DNA of 64,000 nucleotides from Blasia pusilla. Lineage: Eukaryota; Marchantiophyta; Marchantiopsida; Blasiales. The DNA lies in contig CM114272.1 in NCBI GenBank assembly GCA_050084515.1, forward strand, positions 19,654,001 through 19,718,000, in the 5' to 3' direction. Below, one piece after another: positions 35,017 through 45,372 of this stretch; the stretch's first letter is position 1; every line of letters begins with the position of its first letter. The position numbers and the translations under genes are program-made. The notes beneath the pieces are model-generated. The model was not told the origin of the DNA. It did not search any database and worked only from the letters and a program-made list of their open reading frames with translations.

Positions 35017-35441
35017 GTCGTGCCCATACATATCGCTACACAACATACATCCCTGGTCACATCTACACCACACAACACCGATCTTTCCCACATACGGGTA
35101 GATCCACACATATACAGAAAACAACTATGTGGGATCCCCTAAAAATAGAGGTCTTTCACAGGTTACCAAGGGGGATAGCTATTTTTAGGGATCTTCCTCT
35201 CTTATATAGGGTTTTTAGTAACCTGCGCGCACAGGTTACTTGGGGCAGGTGACTTGGTCAACAAGTCACCCGGCTATGAAAGACATCAACAGGAAAGTTG
35301 TCAAAAACGATGTTCTTGACATAATGGACCTATCCTCAACCTCATCCGACACCGTGGGACAAAGTTACTCTCAAGATAGTCCGCTGGCTCCTACTCCCCA
35401 TCCACGATAGATCTCGGCCTATCGGCTACTCAGATGTGACA
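35017..35441 (-). repeat. LTR2, probable solo LTR
   Basis: Reverse-orientation LTR from tgtcgtgccc (35017) to cagatgtgaca (35441), 425 bases. TCCT and CCCT flank it, a 4-bp duplication with one change. A TATA-like tatataag lies in the middle (minus sense, about 35200). The ends and tail resemble LTR1; the U3 part does not. It may instead be a true internal LTR of a second nested element. Confidence 0.55.
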
Positions 35442-37713
35442 CCCTCGAAACCTCGCGCCACTCGGCGTAAATCCTCTAGAGCTACCCTCAGGTCCACCAC
35501 CTTGCCTCTCAAAGTCCCGAAAAGCACACCGTGATGACCCTCGTGCCCCTCTCATACGATCACTCTCAACCTCATGAGTCATCACTCAATCACTCAAACT
35601 AAACATGCTGCATTCAATCTACACCCTCTCAATGAGACGTGTGCTATGCGGCAACAAGCGGCGTAGTGCGGCAAACTGGATGATCTATCATCTCATAAAC
35701 AACACAAACCCTCAACTCTGCACATCCCACATACGTCTATGTCCCCTAAATCCATACATCATTGATGCTCTCAGCATCAGCACAAAACCCAATATCCCCA
35801 AATAACTACCCAATACCGGGAAATCCCTAACACGTGCAGGGCAAAAGACCGGAATGGGTAACTTGAACAAATGTCGATCGCTCCTCAGCAACTGGAAACC
35901 TCGAACCCAACTCGATCATAAAGACAAACTCCTCCAAGCAGCAAGTTGTACTCCTCAGGTACTGACGACGCTCAAATATCCTCGATGTGCGGTGCGGCAC
36001 TGGCGGCACGGAACGTCTATAAATAGCACAACACTTGGGAATGGGATGCGGCACTCAGCGGCAAACCCTTCTCAACAACAACACACGCTCTGCTCCAATG
36101 GTGGTGTGGCTCCGCGATCGCGACGGTGCGGTGCAACCACGAGCGGCACGGTGCGGCAAGTGGCGGCGTGTTGCGGCTTCGGGCATCATGACACGGTACT
36201 CGATCGTCGTCGAGCGGCTACAAATCACGACATAGCAAAGCAGAAGAACAAACTCCGACCCCATCCATCGAGAAGACCATCGATAATTTTTGGATAGAGC
36301 TCAGTCGATCCAGCCGGATGGCGTTAGACGGCGTCTACCTTGGTGTCGAGGTGGGGAACTAGTTGCGGATAGCCATAGTCGGCGATGCGATCAAACGTAA
36401 TAGGCAGACGACAAAGTTAGCACGGGAACGTGGGAGAAGTAGGGGTGGAACTGGCCGCTAATCACTGCGGCTTGCGGATGCAACTACATAGCAAGCTGGC
36501 AGGTACTCAGTCGGCGGCAAGGCGATCGACTACAGCGGCGGGACAGCAGCTCGGGGTTGGCCGATGGCGGCCTTCTGGCTAGTGCGGCAGCGGCCGCATT
36601 CATGTTATGGCCGTAGCAGGGTGTGGCGGCACAAGGCGCAAGGCCGGTCGGATGCGATAACCGCAGCATGCGGTGGCGCCCGGCTAGGTGCAACGGCACA
36701 AGCAAAGTTGGGGCAGTGGCCGCAAGACTATGTCGGTGGCAGTGATTTGAAGAAGACGGTGGCGGCGGCAGATGGGCCACGGCGGACGGCAACGGCGTAG
36801 TGGCGGAAGTCGTACCTGGCAGGCCAGCACGGACGGCAGAACGCGGGTGGCGTGTCGCGGTCGGCGAAAGCTCCACGGCTGTGCGGAAGTGGTTCGCCCA
36901 CAGGCCTCCTTTCCCCCAATTTTTTCCTCTTGACTAAAATGACCCCCTAAAATTCCGGATTTATCTATTTCTGCCTAACTTGATTGCCCCCCCTCCTCAT
37001 GACATTGCTCCAATTTGGCTACTTTCCACAAATTTCTCCTAAACTTGAGGTTCAACACCCCAAACATAATTTTTCACTCAACTTCTACCTCAAAGGAAAT
37101 ATGCCCTTGTCCTGTCCACTAAGATAAGAATCATTTTTATTTTTCTCTACCAGTCAAGAAATTACCAAGGATTTTGCAATTTCACTCACACCTTGGAACG
37201 GTGGCTATGGCAGCCCAACAAAAACTGTCATATCTTCGTGCTCGACAAAGAAAATTGTGTACCATCTCTTCCACAACGTGCACACCTTTTTGATCTTAAA
37301 AAAAGTTAAATTTGGTTCTTCATTTGTCCTTCCAATAAAAACTGACAAAGAGTGTCGTGCAACCCTTCAATGTGCACTCCTACAGAAAATTTGGCAGCGC
37401 TTCCGCCCTGATTTCTCCCAACGAAAATCTAAGACCTATGAAAAGGTCCATAAAAAAGCTACATGGTGCTCTTGAGAGCATCGGCAAAGGGAAACCCGCC
37501 CCCATACTCAATTTCTAACCAAATTTTAGCAAGGCTTCCGCGTGCCACTCTCCTATACAAAAAATTGAACAACAAAAGCAAGCGGCTCTCGCTCCGGTGA
37601 GCACTCCCATGAGCTACTGAACGGGGCACATGGTCCCTAACGTGCACTAACAGTGAGTGACGAACGAGCTCCTTCATTGAAACTCTCTCACTCCTTCATT
37701 CTCTCTTTGTAAA
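35442..37713. other. Gypsy leader region, GC-rich in part
   Basis: No protein family recognised. 35900-36900 is rich in degenerate GCGGC and GTGGCGGC strings (for example around 36150 and 36560-36780), which open long but low-complexity frames on both strands. It lies between LTR2 and the 5' LTR of the complete gypsy, so it is probably its 5' leader or a further insertion. Confidence 0.4.
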
Positions 37714-38219
37714 TCAATGAAATCTCACATCAATATCTCAATAACAAGGTCTCATGGTGTGCACTCTCTCTCATGTCAAACCAAACCCATTCTCCTAATG
37801 AGAGTCCTGGGTTACACACACAAGGCAAGGAGGACCATAGCTCCGCCGCCTCATGCCAAGAGATTCAACAAAGAGAGAATGAGCTCTCAAGCTCTCTCTC
37901 TTGGAGGTATACCCCCTCCCCTCTCCCAAGCTCTATCCTCGGTAACTTATGCTTGCAAGTCACCTCCTTGGCTCTAGACCTGCTGTAGCGGGTCAAAGGC
38001 CGATTCCCAAAGTGGAAAGTCAAATATACTCCAAATAGAAACTTACCCAAAATAGTAAGTTTCTCTATATGGCTCCAAATGAGCCGAAACGAAGGGGAAA
38101 CCTGTTCTCTCAGGTTACCCGTGGCCTCAGTAGATAATCCTTGACCTCATGAGATTTTCCTCTAGTATCTCCGAAAGCGCTCTACTAGATCTTGCCGATA
38201 TATCCTAAAAGACGTGACA
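37714..38219 (-). repeat. 5' LTR1 of the complete gypsy, lacking its tail
   Basis: Reverse LTR1 ending aaaagacgtgaca at 38219, next to TAGT (38220-38223). The match to the 3' LTR starts at atcaatgaaatc; the last about 130 bases of the LTR (the tail) are missing on the element side. Confidence 0.8.
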
Positions 38220-38990
38220 TAGTCTTCAATGCTACGGTTGAGGAGCATGAGCGACCTCTTGAGGAGGTATTTCGATGATTATAGTTACATGGGTTGAAGC
38301 TACATCCGGCAAGTGCAAGTTATTCTATGACCAAATTGAGTACTTGGGTCATACAATATATGTGGATGAGTTTTTTTGCAGTAGACAAAGATGGAGGCTA
38401 TCTCATGCATTACAAAACCTATATATGTGAGTGAAGTTTGCACATTCATGGGATTGGTGAATTTTTGTAGACAAGATGTCAAGGGTTTGAATTTGATTGC
38501 AAAGCCACTAACCTTGCTTAAAAGGTGGTAGTGGGGGGATGAGTAGGGGAGATCATTTAAAGTGCTCAAGGATATATTGATGTCCATGCTTAAACTCACG
38601 AGATCTATTAGGAGACATCCTTTTTAGTTGCATACAAATTGGAGTATGTCGGGGCTTGGAACGGTACTCACCCAACATGATGATGAGGGTAGAGAGTTTG
38701 TGGTGGCTTATGCTAGTCACTCGAACAACGTTATAGAGGCAAATTATACCCTACATGAAGGCGAGTTCTTGGCTGTAGTGTGGCATGTCACACATTTCAA
38801 GTGTTATGTATTCAGAAACTCCTTTACCATCAATACTGATCATCATTCACTTATGTGGTCAATGGAGTTCAACAAGCTTATAGGGAAGCTTTCTAGATGT
38901 ACTCTATTGTTGCAAGAGTATGATTTCCAAGTGGTACATCGACGTGGGATGCTCACCTAAGATGCAAATAGGTTGAGTCAACGCAACCCC
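38220..38990 (+). pseudogene. Host gypsy copy, right part (RT end and RNase H)
   Basis: Direct continuation of the RT cut at 26393: VFNATVEEHERHLEEVF, then DQIEYLGHTIYVDEF, then RNase H from about 38640 (LGTVLTQHDDEGREFVVAYA, LHEGEFLAVVWHVTHFKCYV, QEYDFQVVHRRG). Multiple stops. The element fades out after about 39040. Confidence 0.85.
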
Positions 38991-39654
38991 TGCCCGAGTC
39001 ATTGAGATGCAAGTGGAGCTTGTTGGTGTGGAGAGAGTGATGAGGAGATGATGCTCGGATGACACATGTCCGCTTATTTGGATTTTCAAGTTGTAGAGAG
39101 CTAGAGTGCTAGGACTAAATGGGCATCATCTAAGTTGATGGAGGCGTGTTGTATGGACGGAGTATGTACAGGTATGAGGGAAAGCGTAAGGTAAAGAGCA
39201 CAGGGCAACGTGTCCAAACTACAATAGAGGGGGACCGAGAGCTAGGGCCATGCGGGAATGGCCAAGCCTGCCTGCAAAGGCCACGTGCCTAGAGCGAGCC
39301 GAGTGGGGTCGAAGGGCAAGTAGCCGCCAAAAGGGGGATGCGAGATGGGTAGCCCCATAGTTGGAGGCGGATATGGTAGCCAAGTGGGAGGGTACATACC
39401 TACTTGGTAAGAGTGGCTACATAGTTGGGAAATACATGGTAGACTTGAACATGGTATTCGAGCTACGAGGTTGAGTGGGTTGAAATGGTAGTGAGAAAAA
39501 GTTCGTTCATGGTTGTGCTAGCTTAGACTAGAGAATGGTCAGACTAGAATTTTTAGGGTTGTAATTCGGGACAAGATTGGCTGTCCACATGTAATCTTGG
39601 TAAGAAGGCCACGGCATAGTGAAGGTCCCCCATAGGACCACGCACACAAGGAAG
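38991..39654. other. Unassigned sequence after gypsy RNase H
   Basis: The first about 100 bases still resemble the gypsy linker after RNase H. From about 39170 to 39650 no gene or named repeat is recognised. Confidence 0.4.
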
Positions 39655-40085
39655 TCTCATAAAGTAAGTTTATGAGGATATTTTGGAGGAGATAACATGT
39701 AATCTACTTGTGTCAAAATGGGATTGGCTAAGCTTAAGAGGAAATAATGTGGCATAAGATAAAATTACTTATATTTTATACTCTTGTGGATCCCTTGTGA
39801 GTATATGTAACCATCCTTTGTTAGTCATAGTTGAGTTAGAGTGTATGACATATAGCGCATAAGTGGGAAAGAAGCAACCAAAAAGAGGAAAGACAAAAAA
39901 TATGAGAGTGGGGCCATAGGTTGGTGAAAAGTAAGATAAGGATGAGGTTGGGGAAGATGAGGTTGGGACATTAGACTCCAAAGAAGATCCTCTCATGCTA
40001 TGAGAATAAGACACGTAGCATAAGGATAGAGGGAGCTAATTTATTTTCATTGTATATATCTCTAAGTATATAAAGAAAGAGGAGA
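39655..40085 (+). repeat. LTR-B fragment, diverged
   Basis: 39680-39815 aligns with 31380-31515 of LTR-B (ggatattttggaggagata, cttgtgtcaaaatgggattg, ctcttgtggatcccttgtga). A tatataaag lies near 40070. Both ends are missing. Confidence 0.65.
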
Positions 40086-40604
40086 GGCCTTGAAGGACAT
40101 TCTACCACGACCCAGATGTTCTTTGCGATCAGCCGTCCACCAATGGAGAGCGTAATCCTTCAAAAACGTGACCATTACAGTCACCTTGTCTTGCTCCTAT
40201 GCCCTTTGCGCTTCGAAGTAAAGTTCGAGCTCCGTTAGAAACTCACTCACTTTCCGAGAACGCCCCATTCCTGTAACGGGCGTTGGAAAATTTCTCTTAC
40301 AAAGTTTCTTGCTGGAACTTGAGGCTCCATTCGACTTGAGTTCTATGATCACCTTGCTCTGTTGGGCCATTTGGTCTACCATAACCTTCATCAAATCCAT
40401 CATTTGGATATAATAGGCCGGGTCGTTTGAGTTTGGAGCCAAAGGCCCCGCGGAAAGATTTGCGTTTGGGATATCCTCGTGTTTGGGATTTGATACTTTG
40501 AGAGTCGCTATCTCCTCCTCTGGCCCATGGTCAGTCATTGATTTGTCTCTCGGATTTTTGTATTTGACTTGCAGCTTCCTTGGTTCTTTGCCCTTGGCCG
40601 CCAT
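40086..40604 (-). pseudogene. Gag N-terminus of the LTR3 gypsy
   Basis: Minus-strand frame from 40604 (MAAKGKEPRKLQVKYKN...) with a Gln/Met-rich helix (MKVMVDQMAQQSKVIIELK), then RSRKVSEFLTELELYFEAQR and, after a TAG, DKVTVMVTFLKDYALHWW. That last part is the usual start of a Ty3/gypsy retrotransposon gag domain. It follows the LTR and primer site on the same strand. The rest of the element is missing; LTR-B-like sequence begins at about 40085. Confidence 0.75.
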
Positions 40605-40737
40605 TTGGGAGTCCTCGCTTTCTTAGATCTCCTCCTCGTCTCTTGCGTTCCTCCTCAAGTATCGAGGTCTCCTTGCTTGAGTTCTTCTCCAACGTCCAGA
40701 TCTTACAGAACCCCAAGTTCACGCTCACCAAGGATTT

Positions 40738-40749
40738 GATTAGATACCA
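40738..40749 (-). promoter_or_regulatory. Primer-binding site of the LTR3 gypsy
   Basis: Minus-strand TGGTATCTAATC directly follows the LTR end ...CGCACCGCACA. It resembles the common plant initiator-Met-tRNA site TGGTATCAGAGC for seven bases only. Confidence 0.5.
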
Positions 40750-41328
40750 TGTGCGGTGCGCCTACTCTCCTTGAACGTTAATCTTTGTTGTTGTGGAAGC
40801 GTGTGTTTAGTAGGTCATGCTCTCAACGATGATCTATATCCAAACACACACTCTGGTTAGTCAGGTCTAGATCAATCAGCGGGCTAACTTTTTGAGTTCT
40901 CGTCATGATCGCTCATCAAGCTCAACCTTCCTAGTTTTGCAGTTTACAACATAGGCAAGTTTTGGAAGACTTGGGATAGACTTTCTGGTTGGTTTAGGAA
41001 CCTAAAACAATGATTTGCACCTGATGGTTCCAACTGTCCGATGGACATCCAATGAGTCCCTAACTGAGACTCACACAAAATGAATCACGGGTCGGAATCC
41101 AAGTGTGGCGTACAAAGTCCAGTCCCTTGGATCACGTTTGGGTTTCGAGTTCTAACGCCAAACTCCTGTTCCATCCCGTGCCCTTGAGACGCCGTTTGGT
41201 GCTGAAAGTGGGATTTGTGGTTCAAGACATCTTGGAGAGACTCCCATTACTAGTACTTCTGGGGATCTCCGGGGTCCTCCTAACTTTAGGGAAGGACAGT
41301 CAGACCCCTCAAATTGGCCCTCAATCAC
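40750..41328 (-). repeat. 5' LTR3, truncated by the CACTA element
   Basis: Reverse copy of the LTR at 23862-24862. Shared blocks include ccccagaagtactagtaa and ctcaagggca...ggaac. It ends TGTGCGGTGCGCC at 40750. It is cut at 41328, where CACTAGAAGAAA starts. Confidence 0.8.
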
Positions 41329-41343
41329 TAGAAGAAAAATTCC

Positions 41344-42777
41344 AGGACAGAGGCGAACACAAGCCATCTGCCTGAGCTTGCTAGGGCTCAAGCAGATGGC
41401 AAGAGACGTATAAAATGCCCTTGCAATGAGTGCAAGGGGCATAAAACTATAACATTTCATACGGCAGATATTCACCTACGAAGGAATGGTAGATTTCCTT
41501 TGTGCCGGTTGTGGAAAGGGATAGAAGAAAGGGACTCCTCTGATGAGGAGTGGCTAGCTAAAGACCAAATGAATAGTAGAATTCATCATAAGTACATTAT
41601 GGAGTCAGTTGTTAGAAGAAAAGATGACTATACTGAAGATAGGGATGCAACATATAATTGACACGCAGCCCCTCGTATAGACATGGATGTGGATGTTAAC
41701 TAGATGTTGAACGAGGTGTTTGCCCAATATAACCAGCTATCTAAGGGTAATGTTGGTCATGGAGGAGGGGAAATAGGGGAAGATCCGCATGAGACGACTA
41801 CTGACATCCCAACTATAGAACATGATATGCTAAATGAAGCATGCAAGCCATTGTTTCATGATGCCAAAGTATCTATGCTTGCTTTTATCATGCATATTTT
41901 CAATATTTCTGGGGCACACGGTGTACCCAATATAGTTGTTGATGAACTATTCAAGCTGCTTGGAAAACATGTACTGCCAAAAGATAATCGAGTTCCGAAA
42001 AGTCATTACGCAGCGAAGAAGCTAGTGGGAAGGTTGGGGTTGGGATACAATACCATTCATGCTTGTCCTCAAGGATGTGTATTGTATTATGGGGATCTAC
42101 ATGGAGCTGAAGTGTGTCCAAAATGTGGACAGAGTAGATTCAAGAAAGTTGGGAAAAGTATGGTTCCATCCAAGGTCTTGAGGCATTTTCCCATAATCCC
42201 AAGACTACAACGTATGTTTAGGTCCAATGCACTTTCAGAATTGATGTGTTGGGCACCTGATAATATGAGCAGGGATGGTATTGTTAGGCATACTGGAGAT
42301 TCTAAAGCATGGAAACACGTGGATGAATTGTATCCAGATTTCCAACTTGAAAAGAGGAATTGTAGGTTTGGTTTGTCTTTAGATGGTGTAAACCCCTTTT
42401 CAAACAAGGCTAGCTCATGGAGTACTTGGCCCATTTTACTTGTGAATTATAACTTGCCACCTTGGCTACAAACCAAGAAATTTTTCATTCAATTGGTTTT
42501 GATCATGCTTGGCAAGGATAGTGTTAATACGAGGAACATTGACACTTTTCTTGCTCAAATTGTGGAGGAGTTCATAGAACTATGGCAAGGTGTAGACTTT
42601 TATGATGTCAGAAAACTGAATGGGGAGTGGAAGTTTACATTTAGAGCCCTTATCCTTTGGACCATCAATGATTATCCAGCATATGGACTAGTTTCTGGGC
42701 AAAGTCATGGTGGAAAACTTACCTGCACCGTTTGTGGACCTAGAGTGGACTCAGACTTCTCCAAGGAGTGTGGAAAG
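41344..42777 (+). pseudogene. Tnp2 transposase, N-terminal part
   Basis: One frame. Transposase-associated domain at about 41405-41520 (KRRIKCPCNECKGHKTITFH, DIHLRRNGRF). Two stops follow (TGA near 41660, TAG at 41701). Then comes the Tnp2 domain: PQGCVLYYGDLHGAEVCPKC, SKVLRHFPIIPRLQRMF, DSKAWKHVDELYPDFQ, FGLSLDGVNPF, PPWLQTKKFF and FRALILWTINDYPAYG. It is the DDE-type enzyme that mobilises CACTA elements. The frame breaks at 42777, inside a C-x2-C pair region, by insertion of the MULE-like element. Confidence 0.9.
42768..42777 (+). repeat. Target-site duplication, left copy
   Basis: GTGTGGAAAG, repeated exactly at 55060-55069. The 9-10-bp length is that of Mutator-like elements. Confidence 0.92.
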
Positions 42778-42837
42778 GGGGCTAGTATTCTGGTAGGAGA
42801 GAGGAAGAGAGGAGAGTCTCTCTTCAAAACTTTTTGA

Positions 42838-43540
42838 CATTATTGAAATTTTTGTTTGCTTTCAAATTCATGAAATCTTTAGAAGAGAGTAGCAAGTGGA
42901 GCACATTCGGGCCTAAAGTAACCTTCTTTTTCCAGGCTTGGAAAAAGAAGTAGACATCATAAGACCACTACAAACATCCTTCCATCACTCTCCATGTGAG
43001 CCCAATTTTCTTCACATTGCCAATCTACAATAAGCCGGGCAGAGGGATATTATTGTTGGAGGACCATCGGCAGATAATTTGACCAGAAGTAGCAATTTCA
43101 TCTCAATGAAAGGTACAAATAAAGACTCTAACTATGGTCTCAATAGACACTTGTGCCCTTCAAGGTTTAACTTATCTAAAGATGTGGTTGACATTATGGA
43201 TTGTTGACTCTTCTTGCAAGGCATTAAATATCCCATCCAATCAATATTCATCCATGAGGGGGTTTTCCACAACAGAACAAATCACTCATCACTGATGGTA
43301 GCCGAAGACTTTCATGACATTATTGGATGATGTTGGCTCATGCATGGGTGCATAAAGTATACCATGGATTGCTGTGCGTTTAACAACTTGGTTTCACCAT
43401 TCTCTCAGCCATTGAGAAATGTATGCATCAAGAAGAAAATGTGATCAGACTGAGACGACACTTGAACCAAAAGGTTGATAGCTGTCAGGAGTAAAGAGGA
43501 ACTGATGCACCTATGTCCCTTCATTCAGACCCTAAATGTC
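42838..43540 (+). pseudogene. Decayed coding-like stretch near the left end
   Basis: Plus-strand translation gives protein-like runs (GQRDIIVGGPSADNLTRSSN, FISMKGTNKDSNYGLNRHLC, SRFNLSKDVVDIMD, GIKYPIQSIFIHEGVFHNRT) with intervening stops and no frame longer than about 70 codons. No family is recognised. It may be the upstream part of the gene that has an exon at 44887. Confidence 0.35.
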
Positions 43541-44835
43541 AGAATTCGACAGGTTGCACCCCTTCCAACCCGTCAAAATCCGACAGGTTACAACTCTTGC
43601 AACCGGTCGGAATCCGATGGGTTGCACCCCTTGCAAGCAAACACACCACAACAAAAGAATGATCTTGACAAGTGATTCCATTCCGCCCTGCACCCCATGA
43701 GAATCCGACAAGTTGGGAATCCGACATGACAATCCAATAGGTAGTAGGAATCCAACACGTCTCTAAAATACCATGTTAGAGAATAATGGTGTGATGATAA
43801 TGGGGGAAGGAGGAAAAAGTGAAGAAGCCTGCCAGAATGCTTGAAAAGTTGGACTCACAAGAAAAGAGTGGGATCACTGAAGCTGCCAACCTATCGGAAT
43901 CCGACAGGTTTTCTGAAAGGGGTTTAAAATATTGTGACAAGTTGCAACCCGTCGGAATCCGACGGGTTGCAAAATAAACAACCTTGAGTAGATAGACCAA
44001 CACAATCGACAAGAACGAAAAAAAATTCAGCAAAATTTTACAAAAAGAGTGGGATTACTCTAGCAACCAACCTGTCAAAATCCGACAGGTTGCTTGAAAG
44101 GGGTTTAAAATATTGTGACAAGTTGCAAGCCGTCAGAATCCGACAAGTTGCAAAATAAACATACTCGAGTAGATAGACCAACACAATCGACAAGAACGAA
44201 AAAAATTCAACAAAAGTTTACAAAAACCATCATGGTTCAAAAACTTCTTGTCCTTTATTATATCCGAGGGAAGCTCATAAATGTACATCTGATCTAGTCT
44301 AGGATTTCTTCAGCCTCGTCATCTACAAATTTACTCCTAACTCTCCTAGGTTCCTGTTCAAAAGGAATGTCTTGGGATACAAGTGGCTCCTCTGGCCGAT
44401 TGTAGACGGGGATCGTAAATATTGGGGAATTCGAGAGCCTCCATTGACTGCAACCCGTCGGAACTCGACGGGTTGCAAGTGGCACTGCTTTTCCACATGT
44501 TTCTGGAGTGATGCAATCCTTCTGAAAGCGACGCGTCGCTCTCATATTTGGAATTTCTCAACTCTAAACAATTGTATTCAGTTGTAAGCCAACCATCAGA
44601 CTCTGACAGGTGGAGGTTATGTCTAGCAAGATGAGCAACCTGTCGGCTTCCAACGGGTTGCTCATGGCGAACCCATTGAACTCCGACAGGTTGCTGTTTT
44701 GTCAAGGCTATAGGCCAAGTTTGGACGGGTTGATAATCACTGTGGACTAGTATGACGGGTTGAAAAGCAACCCGTCGGACTTTGACAGGTTGCTCCTCTG
44801 TCTAGCCAAATGAGCAACCCGTCGGATCCCGACGT
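43540..44835. repeat. Palindrome cluster 1
   Basis: About 13 copies of the 27-base palindrome; the clearest are at 43946-43972 and 44449-44476. A longer duplicated unit of about 180 bases with the palindromes (43870-43985 and 44050-44170, sharing gggtttaaaatattgtgac and agatagaccaacacaatcga) shows local tandem duplication. Confidence 0.9.
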
Positions 44836-44886
44836 CTACTAGATTTTTCTTTTTGCTGACATTATTTTCCACCTACTTGTTTACAG

Positions 44887-45175
44887 ATGGACCACTCATT
44901 TGTCTACTGCTTTGTCAGGCCCGAGCAAAAGTTCCAAGTGTTCAAGATCTCGGATCCAGTGGATCCATGCTCCGATGGGTACAACTTAGATAGTCTCTAC
45001 AATTCCCCCCCGGGAATTTACATGCAGGATGGGAACCCCTTACTTGGATGAAGGGAGAAGTCACCTGCCTTGATGAAAATGCTCATCGAGCTCTGCTCGA
45101 GGCCAGGTGACTTGGTCTTTGACTTAGTTTTGGCATTACTCCAAAAACATGTGGAAAAGCAGTGCTACTGGCAAC
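44887..45175 (+). pseudogene. Plus-strand exon with methyltransferase-like motif
   Basis: A good acceptor (tacttgtttacag, ending 44886) precedes a frame reading MDHSFVYCFVRPEQKFQVFK, then GYNLDSLYNSPPGIYMQDGN, a TGA in place of Trp, and REKSPALMKMLIELCSRPGDLVFDL. The last part resembles the C-terminal block of beta-class N6/N4 DNA methyltransferases, where K-P-x-x-L...LI...PGD-x-V-x-D is followed by the AdoMet loop. The loop itself (F-x-G-x-G) is not visible, and sequence runs into palindromes after 45170. The match is by eye. Confidence 0.4.
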
Positions 45176-45325
45176 CCGTCAAGTTCCGACGAGTTGCAGT
45201 CAATGGAGACTTGTTGGTAAATTTGCAATCCATTGCTTTCACACGGATTGCAACACTGCAGACACAAGCTATTGGGATCCAACGGGTTGCATGCAAAGAT
45301 GCAACCCGTCGGAGTTGACGGGTTG
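45170..45325. repeat. Palindrome cluster 2
   Basis: Four degenerate copies (about 45171, 45225, 45268 and 45299), between the plus-strand exon at 44887 and the donor of the minus-strand gene at 45372. Confidence 0.85.
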
Positions 45326-45372
45326 AATTTCTGTTCAAACTCAATTTGTTGAAAAATAGGACTTACCCGGAC

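Larger units (their letters stand above)
26394..38219 (-). mobile_element. Complete Ty3/gypsy element of the methyltransferase/PHD family
   Basis: Minus-strand element bounded by LTR1 sequence at both ends (26394-27034 and 37714-38219). TAGT is duplicated at 26390-26393 and 38220-38223, and removing it rejoins the RT of the host gypsy (DEIVV to VFNATVEEHERHLEEVF). Internal order on the minus strand: leader, gag with zinc knuckle, protease, C5 methyltransferase remnant, RT remnant, RNase H, integrase, PHD finger, polypurine tract, duplicated LTR tail, 3' LTR. It holds nested solo LTRs at 30780-32370, 33062-33704 and probably 35017-35441. Stops and an RT deletion make it non-autonomous. Confidence 0.85.

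Noticed and set aside
36484-36919. Overlapping GC-rich ORFs as genes
   Set aside because: Low-complexity Ala/Arg/Pro-rich frames on both strands, no splice or family evidence.
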